A stretch of DNA of 64,000 nt, taken from Microbacterium maritypicum (lineage in GTDB: Bacteria; Actinomycetota; Actinomycetes; Actinomycetales; Microbacteriaceae). The notes beneath the pieces are model-generated. The model was not told where the DNA came from. It worked only from the letters and a program-made list of their open reading frames with translations, and ran no database searches. The translations under genes were made by a program, and so were the position numbers. The stretch lies in NCBI RefSeq assembly GCF_041529975.1, contig NZ_CP168030.1:1240001-1304000 (forward strand), given 5' to 3'. Position 1 is the stretch's first letter. Every line of letters begins with the position of its first letter. Positions 22,930 to 32,051 of this stretch are shown piece after piece.

Positions 22930-24324
22930 CTACCTCGCAGCGCCCGCGCCGACGAACCCCCGAATGTCCGTGGCCAGCGCGACCCGGGGTGCCTCTCCGA
23001 GATAGGGCATGTGGCCGGATCCGTAGACCTTCAGGTGTACGCGCGAGCGATCGAACCGGAAGCGGGTGAAGGTGAACTCGGTCGCCGCCCTGGTCGTGAC
23101 GAGGTCGTACTCGCCCACGCCGATCATCAGCTCGAAGCGCTCGTCGCGACGCACCGCCTCGGTGAAGTCGTCGAAGCAGTTGCTGTGGGGTGAGTCGTGC
23201 CCGTCCCAGTCCCAACCGCCCATCGCGAGACGGAAGTCGATGGCACGGTACTCGTCGTCGCTCGCGTATCCGAGTTCCTCGCGCAGATAGTGCTGGATCG
23301 CTCCGGTGAACTGCGGAGCGTATGCGCCCATCGCCGGGTCGTCGGCGACAGGGTCGGAGCCGGCGCCCTGTGCGGAGAGCGTGTAGCGGCTGTCGTACAT
23401 TCCGAGCTGGCGACCCTCGGCACGCAACGCGAGCCGGGCGAAGGCATCCGGGGTGATCCGCAGATCGTGCTCGATGAGCACCGGCGCGGGGAGTCCGAGC
23501 AGCCCGCCCATGCGCGCCGCGAGGGCCTCCCGCTCCGCGTCGTCCAGCTGCGTTCCCGCGACGAGCGCCGGGAGCAGTTCGGTGCGGGCGAAATCCGAGA
23601 CATCGTCATCGGAGAGATCGGCGGCAGCGCCGTGCTGGCGGGCGGTGCGCACGAGCGTGGGGAACTCCAAGGCCGCGCGCACATCTCCGTTCCAGGCGGG
23701 TTCGCCGAGTCCGAACGCCGGCCCGAGCACGATCGCGCCGTTCAGCGAGGTCGCCCTCGTGGTGCCTCCGCGCATCGGGCCGCCGTTCGCGAGACGCGAC
23801 ATGCGCGCCGCGCGATGCGTGCCGTAGCTCTCGCCCATCACGAAGCGCGGCGACTGCTCCCGGCCGTTCCGACGCACCCAGCGACCGATGAACTCCAGAG
23901 TCGCGCGGGCATCCTGCTCCACGCCGTGGAAACGTTCGCGATCGGCGTCCGGGTGGATCCTGCTGTAGCCGGTGCCGGGCGGATCGATGAACACCAGGTC
24001 GGCGACGTCGAGCGGCGATTCCTCGTTGTCGATGAGGGCGAACGGCGGAGCCATGCGCGGATGCAGCGTGTCGGCGTCGGCCACCCGTCGAGGTCCGAGG
24101 CCCAGGTGCAGCCACACCGATGACGAGCCGGGGCCGCCGTTGAACGCGAACAGCACGGGGCGCGCGGCGCGTTCATCGTCGGTCAGGTCGGTGCGGATGT
24201 ACTCGGTGAAGACGTAGCGCGCACCGGGGCCGTCTTCGCCGTCGGAGACGTCGATCTCCCCGACGGCGCCGCGGTACTCGATCTCGGCGCCGCCGATGCG
24301 CGCTCTGCGTGCGGCCCCGGTCAT
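22930..24324 (-). CDS. Peptidase S10 (serine carboxypeptidase-like), copy 1
   Basis: 464 residues, alpha/beta-hydrolase of the S10 family: NGGPGSSS oxyanion loop (62-69), GESYG nucleophile elbow (Ser166), catalytic Asp in VGEYDLVT and His in GSGHMPY near the C-terminus. It should release amino acids from the C-terminus of peptides. There is no signal peptide, so it acts in the cytoplasm, unlike the eukaryotic vacuolar enzymes. It overlaps the second S10 gene by ATGA and is the third gene of a YheO-S10-S10 operon. Confidence 0.85.
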   Translation of the reverse strand: MTGAARRARIGGAEIEYRGAVGEIDVSDGEDGPGARYVFTEYIRTDLTDDERAARPVLFAFNGGPGSSSVWLHLGLGPRRVADADTLHPRMAPPFALIDNEESPLDVADLVFIDPPGTGYSRIHPDADRERFHGVEQDARATLEFIGRWVRRNGREQSPRFVMGESYGTHRAARMSRLANGGPMRGGTTRATSLNGAIVLGPAFGLGEPAWNGDVRAALEFPTLVRTARQHGAAADLSDDDVSDFARTELLPALVAGTQLDDAEREALAARMGGLLGLPAPVLIEHDLRITPDAFARLALRAEGRQLGMYDSRYTLSAQGAGSDPVADDPAMGAYAPQFTGAIQHYLREELGYASDDEYRAIDFRLAMGGWDWDGHDSPHSNCFDDFTEAVRRDERFELMIGVGEYDLVTTRAATEFTFTRFRFDRSRVHLKVYGSGHMPYLGEAPRVALATDIRGFVGAGAAR

Positions 24325-25754
24325 TCGTGGCCGCCCGTCACGAAGTCACGCAGGTCGGCGTTGAGCTTCACGACCGTGTCCCTCTCGCTGTACATCATGT
24401 GACCGCCGTCGTACCAGTGCGAGACCACGCGATCCCGCGGCAGGTCCCACTGGCGAAGAAGGTGGTCCGCCGAGCCGATGGTGGTGAGGGAATCGTAGAT
24501 CCCGGTGCCGATGAACAGGCGCCCCGATGGCATCTGCTTCATCCATCGGCTGAGGCGTGCCGGGTACGGGTAGGTGTGGAACGGCGACGGCTTGCCCATC
24601 GACATGAACAGGGCGCCGCCCTGATCCGCCCATTCCCATTCCCTGGCGGCGTTCACGTCGTGGACGAGATAGGGGATGCCGGGGGTGTCGTCGAAGAGCT
24701 CCTCGAAGAGCTGCGCGAACGCCGCGGTGTAGCGAGGGGAGAGGTGCGTGCCGGCCGCGTCGAGTCCGAGCTCGCCGAAGCCGGGATCGGTCGCGGGGGA
24801 GGTGTAGCGGCTGTCGTTCACGCCGACCTCGAGCCCGCGATCTCGAAGCAGTCGCGTGCGGAAGTCGGTCTTGGAGATCCAGAGGCGAGACCGGACCAGT
24901 TCCTCTGCGGGGATCCCGATCATGCCGGACAGGCGGGCGGCCTCGGCCTGCAGCTCGGCGCCGGGCAGTGACGTCCCCTGCAGCATGGCGGTGGCGAGGT
25001 CGCCCCAGGCGTAGTCGAGCGCGGCGTGGATGGCATCCTCGACGGACTCGTGCTCGCGCGATCCTGCTCCGTGGTACCAGGCGACCGCGGCCTTGTACGG
25101 CACGTTCGCCAGGGCGCCGGGCACGTTGCCGGGTCGCTCGGCCGTCTCTTGGATGTTGACCGCCTGGCCCAGCAGCGCGATGCCGTCCAACGGCACCGTC
25201 GACATGCCGTGTGTGCTCGACGCGAGGAACGCGGCCCGGTGGGTGCCGTAGCTCTCGCCGAGGAAGTACTTCGGAGAATCCCAGCGTCGATGCCGGCCCA
25301 CCCACTCGGTGATGGCCCGGGCGAACGCCTCGGCATCGCCCTCCATGGAGAAGAAGGGCGTGAGGTCTGCGCCCTCCGCCACCGTGCCGAACCCCGTCCC
25401 CGGAGCGTCGATGAACACCAGATCCGCGGTATCCAGCAGCGACGACGGGCTCTCCTCGATGCCGTAGGGAGCGCGGACACCCGACTCCAGGTCGGCGGGG
25501 ATCTGGGCGCGGAACGGGCCGATGCCGCTGAGATGCAGGTAGCTGGACGCGGCGCCGGGGCCGCCATTGGTGAGGAACAGCACGGGGCGGTGCCGACGGG
25601 TCTCGGCGTCGGTCTCGGCGATGTACGAGAACGCCGACAGCGTGCCGACCTGGGTGCCGTCGGCCGTGCGCAGCGGGATCTGCTCGAGGCTCATCGCGTA
25701 GTCGATCGGGCGTCCGTTGCAGGTGGCGGAGCGGATGACGCGTCGTTCGTCCAC
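24321..25754 (-). CDS. Peptidase S10 (serine carboxypeptidase-like), copy 2
   Basis: 477 residues from a GTG at 25754, placed 6 bases after the upstream regulator stop. Motifs: NGGPGAAS (63-70), GESYG (Ser168), Asp in GIYDSLTT, His in YDGGHMMYSE. Also cytoplasmic by lack of a signal. It is only distantly similar to copy 1 and copy 3, indicating old paralogues with different specificities rather than recent duplication. Confidence 0.85.
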   Translation of the reverse strand: MDERRVIRSATCNGRPIDYAMSLEQIPLRTADGTQVGTLSAFSYIAETDAETRRHRPVLFLTNGGPGAASSYLHLSGIGPFRAQIPADLESGVRAPYGIEESPSSLLDTADLVFIDAPGTGFGTVAEGADLTPFFSMEGDAEAFARAITEWVGRHRRWDSPKYFLGESYGTHRAAFLASSTHGMSTVPLDGIALLGQAVNIQETAERPGNVPGALANVPYKAAVAWYHGAGSREHESVEDAIHAALDYAWGDLATAMLQGTSLPGAELQAEAARLSGMIGIPAEELVRSRLWISKTDFRTRLLRDRGLEVGVNDSRYTSPATDPGFGELGLDAAGTHLSPRYTAAFAQLFEELFDDTPGIPYLVHDVNAAREWEWADQGGALFMSMGKPSPFHTYPYPARLSRWMKQMPSGRLFIGTGIYDSLTTIGSADHLLRQWDLPRDRVVSHWYDGGHMMYSERDTVVKLNADLRDFVTGGHE

Positions 25755-25760
25755 GAATCC

Positions 25761-26501
25761 CTATTCCTCTTCGTTCGAGGCGTCCGCGGATTCCTCGATC
25801 TCGTTCAGATAGTTGTAGATGGTGTGCCGACCGACCCCGAGGTTCTGGGCGGCGATCGGCACGGCCTCGCGCATGGTGAAGAAGCCGCGATCGCGCAGCT
25901 GCCGGACCACCTCCACCTTGTGCCGCTTCTTCATGGCCTCGACGGGGATGCCGGTCTCGGTGACGGCCTCGGCGAGGATCCCCTGCGCGAGATCCTCGAC
26001 GGAGGCGGGGAACTTCTCGGCGGTCATCGTCTCGGATCGCAGCGACGGATCGATGGTCGTGATGGCGCTCAGGCTGCGCAGCAGCTCCTGCGCGCGCACC
26101 ACTTCGCTCACGTCGGTGTTCAGGCACAGGCAGGCGACGGGTCGACCACTGGCGGCGTGGAAGAAGATGCTGGACGAGCGCATCGGCAACCCGTCGTTCG
26201 TCTCGGTCCGGTAGCCGATGAGGTGCTCGTTCCACCCCGAGGAGAACGTGCGCAGGCCCAGATCGGTGGCCGGGCCGCCGATGCCGCGCCCGGTGATGTT
26301 GCCGCCGATCGCGGCGATCGTGCCGGGCATCTTGGTGAGGTCGTGCAGCAGCACCTCGGTGCGAGGAGCGAGCGCGCGGGCCAGCGGCACGATGATCGGA
26401 CCCACGATGTCGACGATCGTGGCGGCATGCGCCCGCTCCTCATCGGTGAACGCGGGGATGCGCGATGTCGTGTCCGACGTCGGCGGTGCGGTATCCGTCA
26501 T
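25761..26501 (-). CDS. YheO/DauR-type PAS-HTH regulator
   Basis: 246 residues. The YheO PAS-like domain spans about 25-140 (TEVLLHDLTKMPGTIAAIGG, SSSIFFHAASGRPVACLCLN), and the C-terminal HTH_22 region about 185-235 (VEVVRQLRDRGFFTMREAVP, then LGVGRHTIYNYL). This family includes DauR, the repressor of D-arginine catabolism. It heads the minus-strand pair of S10 genes and is divergent from the peptide import operon across 235 bp, so it probably senses a breakdown product of the imported peptide. Start chosen at ATG with a GGAGGG ribosome binding site. Confidence 0.85.
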   Translation of the reverse strand: MTDTAPPTSDTTSRIPAFTDEERAHAATIVDIVGPIIVPLARALAPRTEVLLHDLTKMPGTIAAIGGNITGRGIGGPATDLGLRTFSSGWNEHLIGYRTETNDGLPMRSSSIFFHAASGRPVACLCLNTDVSEVVRAQELLRSLSAITTIDPSLRSETMTAEKFPASVEDLAQGILAEAVTETGIPVEAMKKRHKVEVVRQLRDRGFFTMREAVPIAAQNLGVGRHTIYNYLNEIEESADASNEEE

Positions 26502-26736
26502 GGTCCCTCCACAGTTCTGGGTACCTGGAATTTGGCACAGATTGTAGAAATTTGCAATGAATTCTTGCCCGGCCCGGATAGGAGGCTGATCTGCTCTCTC
26601 CCGGAATCACGGGGTATTCGGGCGAGTTATCACCGCCGTAACACAGTTGTTACATGAACGTTCTTCGTCATGGTGTTGAATAGCGCCCAACAAACTGTCG
26701 AAGGCGACGACGCTCGCCCCGAACCCTGGAGGACCC
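26502..26736. promoter_or_regulatory. Divergent control region with a palindrome
   Basis: 235 bp between the YheO gene and the import operon. GTAACACAGTTGTTAC (26638..26653) has 6-bp perfect arms with a 4-base centre; GAACGTTC (26656..26663) follows. An AT-rich patch around 26540..26565 (ATTG...AAATTTGCAAT) is unusual in this genome and may mark the minus-strand promoter. The palindrome is a candidate operator for the YheO protein. Confidence 0.55.
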
Positions 26737-28338
26737 TTGCGCACTACCCCGAAGTCCCCGCGCCTCGTCCCCGCTGCGGTGGGGGCCGGCCTGGCCCTGG
26801 CAATGGCGCTCACCGCGTGCACCCCCGCCATCCCCGGCGAATCCGGCGGCGGTGGTGACAGCTCGAAGCTCACCATGCTGCTCCCGGACACGGTCAACAG
26901 CATCGACCCGGCACTCGCGTTCAGCACCGGCGGACGCCAGGCCACCTGGCTCATCTACGAGGCGCTCGTCCGGGAAGACCCGAAGACCGGCGAGGCCATT
27001 CCCGGACTCGCGGAGTCGTGGGACTTCACGCCGATGTCTGCCTCCTTCGTCATCAAGGAGGGCGCGATGTGCGCCGACGGTAGCGAGATCACCGCCGGCA
27101 CCGTCGCCCGCAACTTCGAGCGGTGGAAGGACCCGGAGACCAACGCCCCGCTCGTGAACAACTTCTTCGGCTCCTCCGACTTCACCGTCGAGTACGACGA
27201 CACCGCCCGCACGGTCGACGTCGCCCTCACGGTCGGCATGCCGTTCCTGGGTGCAGAGCCCTCGTTCACCCAGCTGGGGATCGTGTGCGACTCGGCGCTG
27301 GAAGACCCGTCGGTGCTCACCACCGGCTCCGACGGCACCGGCCCCTACGTCGTCGACGAGTTCGTCACCGGCTCGCACATCACCCTCACCCGCAACGACG
27401 ACTACGCCTGGGGCCCGGAAGGGTTCTCGGTCAAGGACCTCCCGAAGACCGTCAACCTGAACATCGTCGAAGACCTCAACACCCAGGTGAACCTGCTCCT
27501 GGGCGGCGACGCCGACACCGCGCTGCTGCAGGTCGATCAGCTCGCGCGGCTGGAGGGCGAGTCGGGCTTCACCGAGCAGGTGGCCGACACCGGCGTCACG
27601 ATGATGATGTTCAACGAGCGCGACGGCTACCCGACGCAGGACGAAGCCGTGCGTCGTGCGCTCGCCCAGGCCCTCGATTTCGAGGAGCTCACCCAGGTGC
27701 AGACCCAGGGGCTCGGCTACGTGGCCGACTTCCTGCGCGCACCCTCGAACATCTGCGTCGACCAGAAGGCGATCGCCGACGTCATCCCCACCGGCGGCAT
27801 CGAGGCGGCATCCGCCACGCTCGAAGAAGCCGGTTACGCGAAGGGCGACGACGGGATCTACGCCAAGGACGGCGTGCCGCTGAGCGTGCAGCTGCTGCAG
27901 ATGGAGTTCACCTCCGCCGCATCCGAGCTCGTCTCCAGCGCCTGGAAGGACCTCGGCGTGAAGGTCGAACTCGACAACCGCGGACCGGCTCAGGCCGTGG
28001 ACGTGCTGTACTCCGGCACCGGATGGAGCGTCAGCTTCGTCTCCATGGGAGCGTCGCAGCCCACCGGCTTCCGTCCGTTCTTCGTCGGCCCGGCGGCTCC
28101 CGAGGGCCCGAACTTCGGTGCGATCAACAACCCCGTCTACGCGCAGAAGCAGGGCGAGGCGTCGCAGGTCGGCGGACTGGACTCCTGCCCGCTCTGGATC
28201 GAGGCCGAGGCCTCCGTGGTCGAGCGCGCGGACTGGGTGCCCACCATCGCCGCCGACTCCAAGTGGGTGCTCGGGGAGGGCGTGAGCTTCTTCTCGAAGG
28301 GCGCCTTCGTCGATCCGCTCACCCTCCGCAAGAACTGA
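26737..28338 (+). CDS. Oligopeptide ABC transporter substrate-binding lipoprotein
   Basis: 533 residues from a TTG preceded by CTGGAGGACCC. A lipoprotein signal (LALAMALTAC) precedes an SBP_bac_5 domain (VNSIDPALAFSTGGRQ, and TGPYVVDEFVTGSHITLTRN). It captures peptides outside the membrane and feeds the permease pair encoded next. The mature part has several Cys (VCDSAL, NICVDQ, DSCPLW), which is unusual and may form a disulfide. It is the first gene of the ten-gene operon. Confidence 0.9.
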   Translation: MRTTPKSPRLVPAAVGAGLALAMALTACTPAIPGESGGGGDSSKLTMLLPDTVNSIDPALAFSTGGRQATWLIYEALVREDPKTGEAIPGLAESWDFTPMSASFVIKEGAMCADGSEITAGTVARNFERWKDPETNAPLVNNFFGSSDFTVEYDDTARTVDVALTVGMPFLGAEPSFTQLGIVCDSALEDPSVLTTGSDGTGPYVVDEFVTGSHITLTRNDDYAWGPEGFSVKDLPKTVNLNIVEDLNTQVNLLLGGDADTALLQVDQLARLEGESGFTEQVADTGVTMMMFNERDGYPTQDEAVRRALAQALDFEELTQVQTQGLGYVADFLRAPSNICVDQKAIADVIPTGGIEAASATLEEAGYAKGDDGIYAKDGVPLSVQLLQMEFTSAASELVSSAWKDLGVKVELDNRGPAQAVDVLYSGTGWSVSFVSMGASQPTGFRPFFVGPAAPEGPNFGAINNPVYAQKQGEASQVGGLDSCPLWIEAEASVVERADWVPTIAADSKWVLGEGVSFFSKGAFVDPLTLRKN

Positions 28339-28357
28339 TCGCAGGACAGACCGCGTG

Positions 28358-29368
28358 ATGACCAGCACCGTCACCACCCCCTCCCGGGAGGACTCGTCGG
28401 AGTCCTCCCGGAAGGGGGCGCGATCGCCGTGGGTGGGCTTCATCGTCCGACGCACCGGATCGCTGATCCTGAGCCTCTGGCTGATCGCCACCCTCATCTT
28501 CTTCCTCTCCCGCGCCATCGGCGGGGATGCCGTCCGCGCCGCCGCGGGCGTCACCGCGACTCCGGAGTACGTCGCCGCCCGTCGTGCGGAGCTCGGCCTG
28601 GATGACCCGCTGCTGGAGCAGTACGGCCGGTTCATCGAGCGGATCGTCACCTTCGACTTCGGCGAATCGATCTCGACAGGCAACAGCGTGGCCGTCGAGA
28701 TCGCCGCGCGACTGCCGTACACGGTGCAGCTCGGCCTCTACGCGTTCCTGCTGGCGATGCTCGTCTCGATCCCGCTCGGGATCTGGATGGCCGTGCGCAC
28801 CGAGAACGGGCGCGGCGAGCGCACCAACGCCGCCTTCAACGCGATCTCCGGGTTCTTCGCCTCGATCCCCGACTTCCTCATCGCGATCTCCCTGGTGATG
28901 ATCTTCGCGGTCGGTCTGCGCTGGCTGCCGGCCGCCGGGGGAGAGGGCGTGACCGCGTTCATCCTTCCGGTGCTCACGATGTCGCTCGGTCTCATCGCCG
29001 TGCTCAGCCGTCTGATGAAGGCCGAGACGACCCGGGTGCTGCGCGAGGACTACACGCGCACCGCCCGCGCCAACAACCTTCCTCCCCGCGTGGTGCTCTT
29101 CCGGCATGTGCTGCCCAACGTGATGACCGCCACGCTCACCTACTCGGGCATGATGCTGGCCTCGCTCATGGGCGGCGCGATCATCACCGAGACCGTATTC
29201 GGATGGCCGGGCATCGGCAACCTCTTCGTCAAGTCCATCGCCGTGTACGACTATCCGCTTCTGGAAGGTCTGGTGATCATCATCGCGACGTTCTCGCTCG
29301 TTGCCACCTTCATCGTCGATCTGATCCTCGCGAAGGTCGATCCCAAGTCTCTGATCCGGAGCAGCTGA
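28358..29368 (+). CDS. Peptide ABC transporter permease (DppB type)
   Basis: 336 residues. A DppB/OppB permease with N-terminal helix, about six membrane segments, and an EAA loop (ARANNLPPRVVLFRHVLPN) followed by GGAIITETVFGWPGIGNLF. The N-terminal 20 residues are Ser/Glu-rich and hydrophilic. A GTG three bases upstream (28355) is an alternative start. The stop overlaps the next start by one base (TGATG). Confidence 0.9.
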   Translation: MTSTVTTPSREDSSESSRKGARSPWVGFIVRRTGSLILSLWLIATLIFFLSRAIGGDAVRAAAGVTATPEYVAARRAELGLDDPLLEQYGRFIERIVTFDFGESISTGNSVAVEIAARLPYTVQLGLYAFLLAMLVSIPLGIWMAVRTENGRGERTNAAFNAISGFFASIPDFLIAISLVMIFAVGLRWLPAAGGEGVTAFILPVLTMSLGLIAVLSRLMKAETTRVLREDYTRTARANNLPPRVVLFRHVLPNVMTATLTYSGMMLASLMGGAIITETVFGWPGIGNLFVKSIAVYDYPLLEGLVIIIATFSLVATFIVDLILAKVDPKSLIRSS

Positions 29369-31260
29369 TGACCGAGTCCCTCACCACCACGCTCGGCACC
29401 AAGACGCCCCGACGACTGCTGCGGCGGGTGTTCCAGACGCCGGCGGGCCTGGTCGGGTTCGTCCTCGTCCTGTTCTGGGTGCTCGCCGCCCTCTTCGCTC
29501 CGTTCTTCCTCGAACCGCAGGCGAACGACTTCGACACCGCCAATCCGCTCGCCGGGCCCTCTCTCGAGCACTGGTTCGGCACCGACGCCCTGGGGCGCGA
29601 CGTCCTGAGCCGTGTGCTCGTGGCGGCACGACTGACCTTCGCGCTCACCTTCGGTGCCGTCATCATCTCTCTCGTTCTGGGTGTGTTCATCGGGGTGCTC
29701 GCGGCCGTGCTCGGCAACGGTGCCCGCCAGGTGCTGTTCCAGCTGATCGCCGCGGCGACCGCGTTCCCCTCGATCATCCTCGCCCTGCTGCTGGCGACGA
29801 TGCTCGGCCGCTCGGGAACCGCCGCGATGCTCGGTCTCGCGCTCGCCGGTGTGCCGTCGACCGCGCGACTGGTGGTCAACCTCACCGCCACCGTCGCGGG
29901 CGCCGACTTCGTCGGAAGTGCGCGCCTTCTCGGCGTGCCCAAGGGGCGACTGATGTGGCGCTACATCGTCCCCAACGTGGCCGAGCCGATCGTCACGCTC
30001 ACCGTCGTGACCATGGGCGCGAGCCTCATGATGATGGCCGCCCTCTCGTTCCTCGGCATCGGAGTGCAGCCGCCCGAGTACGACTGGGGCGGGATGATCG
30101 CCGAGGCGATGAAGGACATCTACTCCACGCCCTGGACCACGATCGGCCCTGCCGTGGCGATCGTCTCCGCCGGGATCGGATTCAGCCTGCTCGGCGAGAA
30201 GCTCGCGGAGCTTCTCGACCCGCGGGGCGCGGTGATGACCCCGGGCCGGATGCTGCGCCGTCTCGCCCGCGACCGCGGCCGTGGTGGAGCACCCGCCGCC
30301 GAGATCGACGACGCACCGTCGTCGCAGGCCCCGAAGGGCGAGCTGCCGCAAGACGTGGTGCTCGGTGTGCAGAACCTGCGCGTCTTCACCGGCCACGGCG
30401 ACGATCGGCGCGAGCTCGTGCGCGGGATCGACCTGATCGTCCGCCGCGGTGAGCGCGTCGGCATCGTCGGAGAGTCCGGCTCCGGGAAGAGCCTCACCAT
30501 CTCGGCGCTCGCCCACATGCTCCCCGGCCTGCTCGAAGCCGAGGTCGACGCGCACACCTTCCTCGGCACGGATCTGCGCGGGCTCAGCCGTTCACGCCTC
30601 CGCCGCATCATCGGCGCGAAGATGCCGATGATCTTCCAGGACCCGATGTCATCGCTCAACCCGTCGCTCACGGTGGGGAGGCAGATGCGCGACAAGCTCG
30701 ACGCCCACACCTCGTTGCGCGGTGCTGCGGCGAAGGCGTGCATGATCGAAGCACTCGAGAACGTCGGCATCCCCGAGCCCGCGCGGCGCCTTCGGCAGCA
30801 TCCGCACGAGCTGTCGGGCGGCCAGCGTCAGCGCGTCATGATCGCGATGGCCACGCTCGGCGATCCGCAGGTGATCCTCGCCGACGAGCCGACGACCGCG
30901 CTCGACGTGTCGGTGCAGGCGCAGGTCATCGACCTGTTGAAGAAGCTCAACGAGGAAGACGGGACGGCGCTGGTGATGGTCTCGCACGACCTGGCGCTGA
31001 TCAGCCAGGTCTGCGAACGCGTGATCGTCATGTACGACGGGCGCATCGTCGAGGAGGGCCCCATGGCCGAGGTGATCGGTGACCCGCAGCATCCGTACAC
31101 GAGGGCGCTGCTCGGCGCGGTACCTGATCTCTCGGGTGGCACCGCGCACGAGCTGACCACGATCGACGACTACTCGTGGAACACGGACGAATACCGCGCC
31201 GCCCATCCGGTGCCCCGGCACACGGACTCCGCAGCGAGCGTCGCAGGAGGTGCACGATGA
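29368..31260 (+). CDS. Fused peptide ABC transporter permease and ATPase (DppC-DppD)
   Basis: 630 residues. Residues 1-290 are a DppC permease (HWFGTDALGRDVLSR, PSTARLVVNLTATVAGADFV, and LSFLGIGVQPPEYDWG). Residues about 325-630 are a DppD ATPase: Walker A GESGSGKS (near 370), Q loop IFQDPMSSLNPS, signature LSGGQRQR, Walker B VILADEP, and the C-terminal HPYTRALLGAVP oligopeptide-binding-type region. A Ser/Ala-rich linker joins the two. The reading frame is continuous, with no frameshift at the junction. Fusion fixes one permease to one ATPase; the other ATPase is separate. Confidence 0.9.
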   Translation: MTESLTTTLGTKTPRRLLRRVFQTPAGLVGFVLVLFWVLAALFAPFFLEPQANDFDTANPLAGPSLEHWFGTDALGRDVLSRVLVAARLTFALTFGAVIISLVLGVFIGVLAAVLGNGARQVLFQLIAAATAFPSIILALLLATMLGRSGTAAMLGLALAGVPSTARLVVNLTATVAGADFVGSARLLGVPKGRLMWRYIVPNVAEPIVTLTVVTMGASLMMMAALSFLGIGVQPPEYDWGGMIAEAMKDIYSTPWTTIGPAVAIVSAGIGFSLLGEKLAELLDPRGAVMTPGRMLRRLARDRGRGGAPAAEIDDAPSSQAPKGELPQDVVLGVQNLRVFTGHGDDRRELVRGIDLIVRRGERVGIVGESGSGKSLTISALAHMLPGLLEAEVDAHTFLGTDLRGLSRSRLRRIIGAKMPMIFQDPMSSLNPSLTVGRQMRDKLDAHTSLRGAAAKACMIEALENVGIPEPARRLRQHPHELSGGQRQRVMIAMATLGDPQVILADEPTTALDVSVQAQVIDLLKKLNEEDGTALVMVSHDLALISQVCERVIVMYDGRIVEEGPMAEVIGDPQHPYTRALLGAVPDLSGGTAHELTTIDDYSWNTDEYRAAHPVPRHTDSAASVAGGAR

Positions 31261-32051
31261 GCGGTCAGCTGATCGGCTCGGACATCCATGTCGTCTACGG
31301 GCGCGGCGCCACCCGGGTGCACGCCGTGCGCGGGGTGAGCGTCGCGGTCTCGACCGAGCGCTCGCTGGGCCTGGCCGGAGAATCCGGATCGGGCAAGTCG
31401 ACGCTCGCCCGCGCCCTCGTGGGCATGAGCCGGCCCACCGACGGGCGCGTGGAATGGAACGGCGCCCGATTGGAGACGCTGCCCGCGCGCGGCGTGGGAT
31501 CTCGTCCTCGCATCGTGCAGATGGTGTTCCAGGACCCGATGTCGTCGCTGAACCCGCGCATGACCGTGGGCGATGCGATCCGCGAGGCGCTGCAGGTCAA
31601 CGACATCCCGGGAGACCACCGCACGGAGACGGTCCGGCTGCTGAACATCGTCGGTCTGAGTGCGACGGACGTCGAGAAGTATCCGTTCCAGTTCTCCGGC
31701 GGGCAGCGTCAGCGCGTGGCGATCGCCCGTGCGCTGGCCGTGCGACCCGAGGTGCTCGTCTGCGACGAGGCCACGAGCGCGCTCGACGTGAGCGTGCAGG
31801 CGTCGGTGCTGAACCTCCTCCGTGACATCCGCCGCGAGTCCGGGCTCGCGCTCGCCGTGGTGTCGCACAACCTCGATGTGCTGCGCTACCTCTGCGACGA
31901 CATCGCCGTCATGCGGCAGGGCGTCGTCGTGGAGAACCGGCCGGCGGAGGACCTGTTCCGCGACCCGCACGATCCCTACACGCGGATGCTGCTCGACGCC
32001 GTGCCCCGGTTCTCGGTGACGCCGGGGATCGACCGGGGGACGGCCGCATGA
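31257..32051 (+). CDS. Peptide ABC transporter ATPase (DppF type)
   Basis: 264 residues. Walker A GESGSGKST, Q loop VFQDPMSSLNPR, signature FSGGQRQR, Walker B VLVCDEA (Cys in place of the usual Ala), and H loop VVSHNLDVL. The C-terminal tail is short. It overlaps both neighbours by 4 bases. With the fused subunit it provides the two nucleotide-binding domains. Confidence 0.9.
   Translation: MSGQLIGSDIHVVYGRGATRVHAVRGVSVAVSTERSLGLAGESGSGKSTLARALVGMSRPTDGRVEWNGARLETLPARGVGSRPRIVQMVFQDPMSSLNPRMTVGDAIREALQVNDIPGDHRTETVRLLNIVGLSATDVEKYPFQFSGGQRQRVAIARALAVRPEVLVCDEATSALDVSVQASVLNLLRDIRRESGLALAVVSHNLDVLRYLCDDIAVMRQGVVVENRPAEDLFRDPHDPYTRMLLDAVPRFSVTPGIDRGTAA

Noticed and set aside
24346..26235. A 629-codon minus-strand frame overlapping S10 copy 2 and the YheO gene
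   Set aside because: Arg/His/Pro-rich translation without family resemblance, and it overlaps two clear genes.
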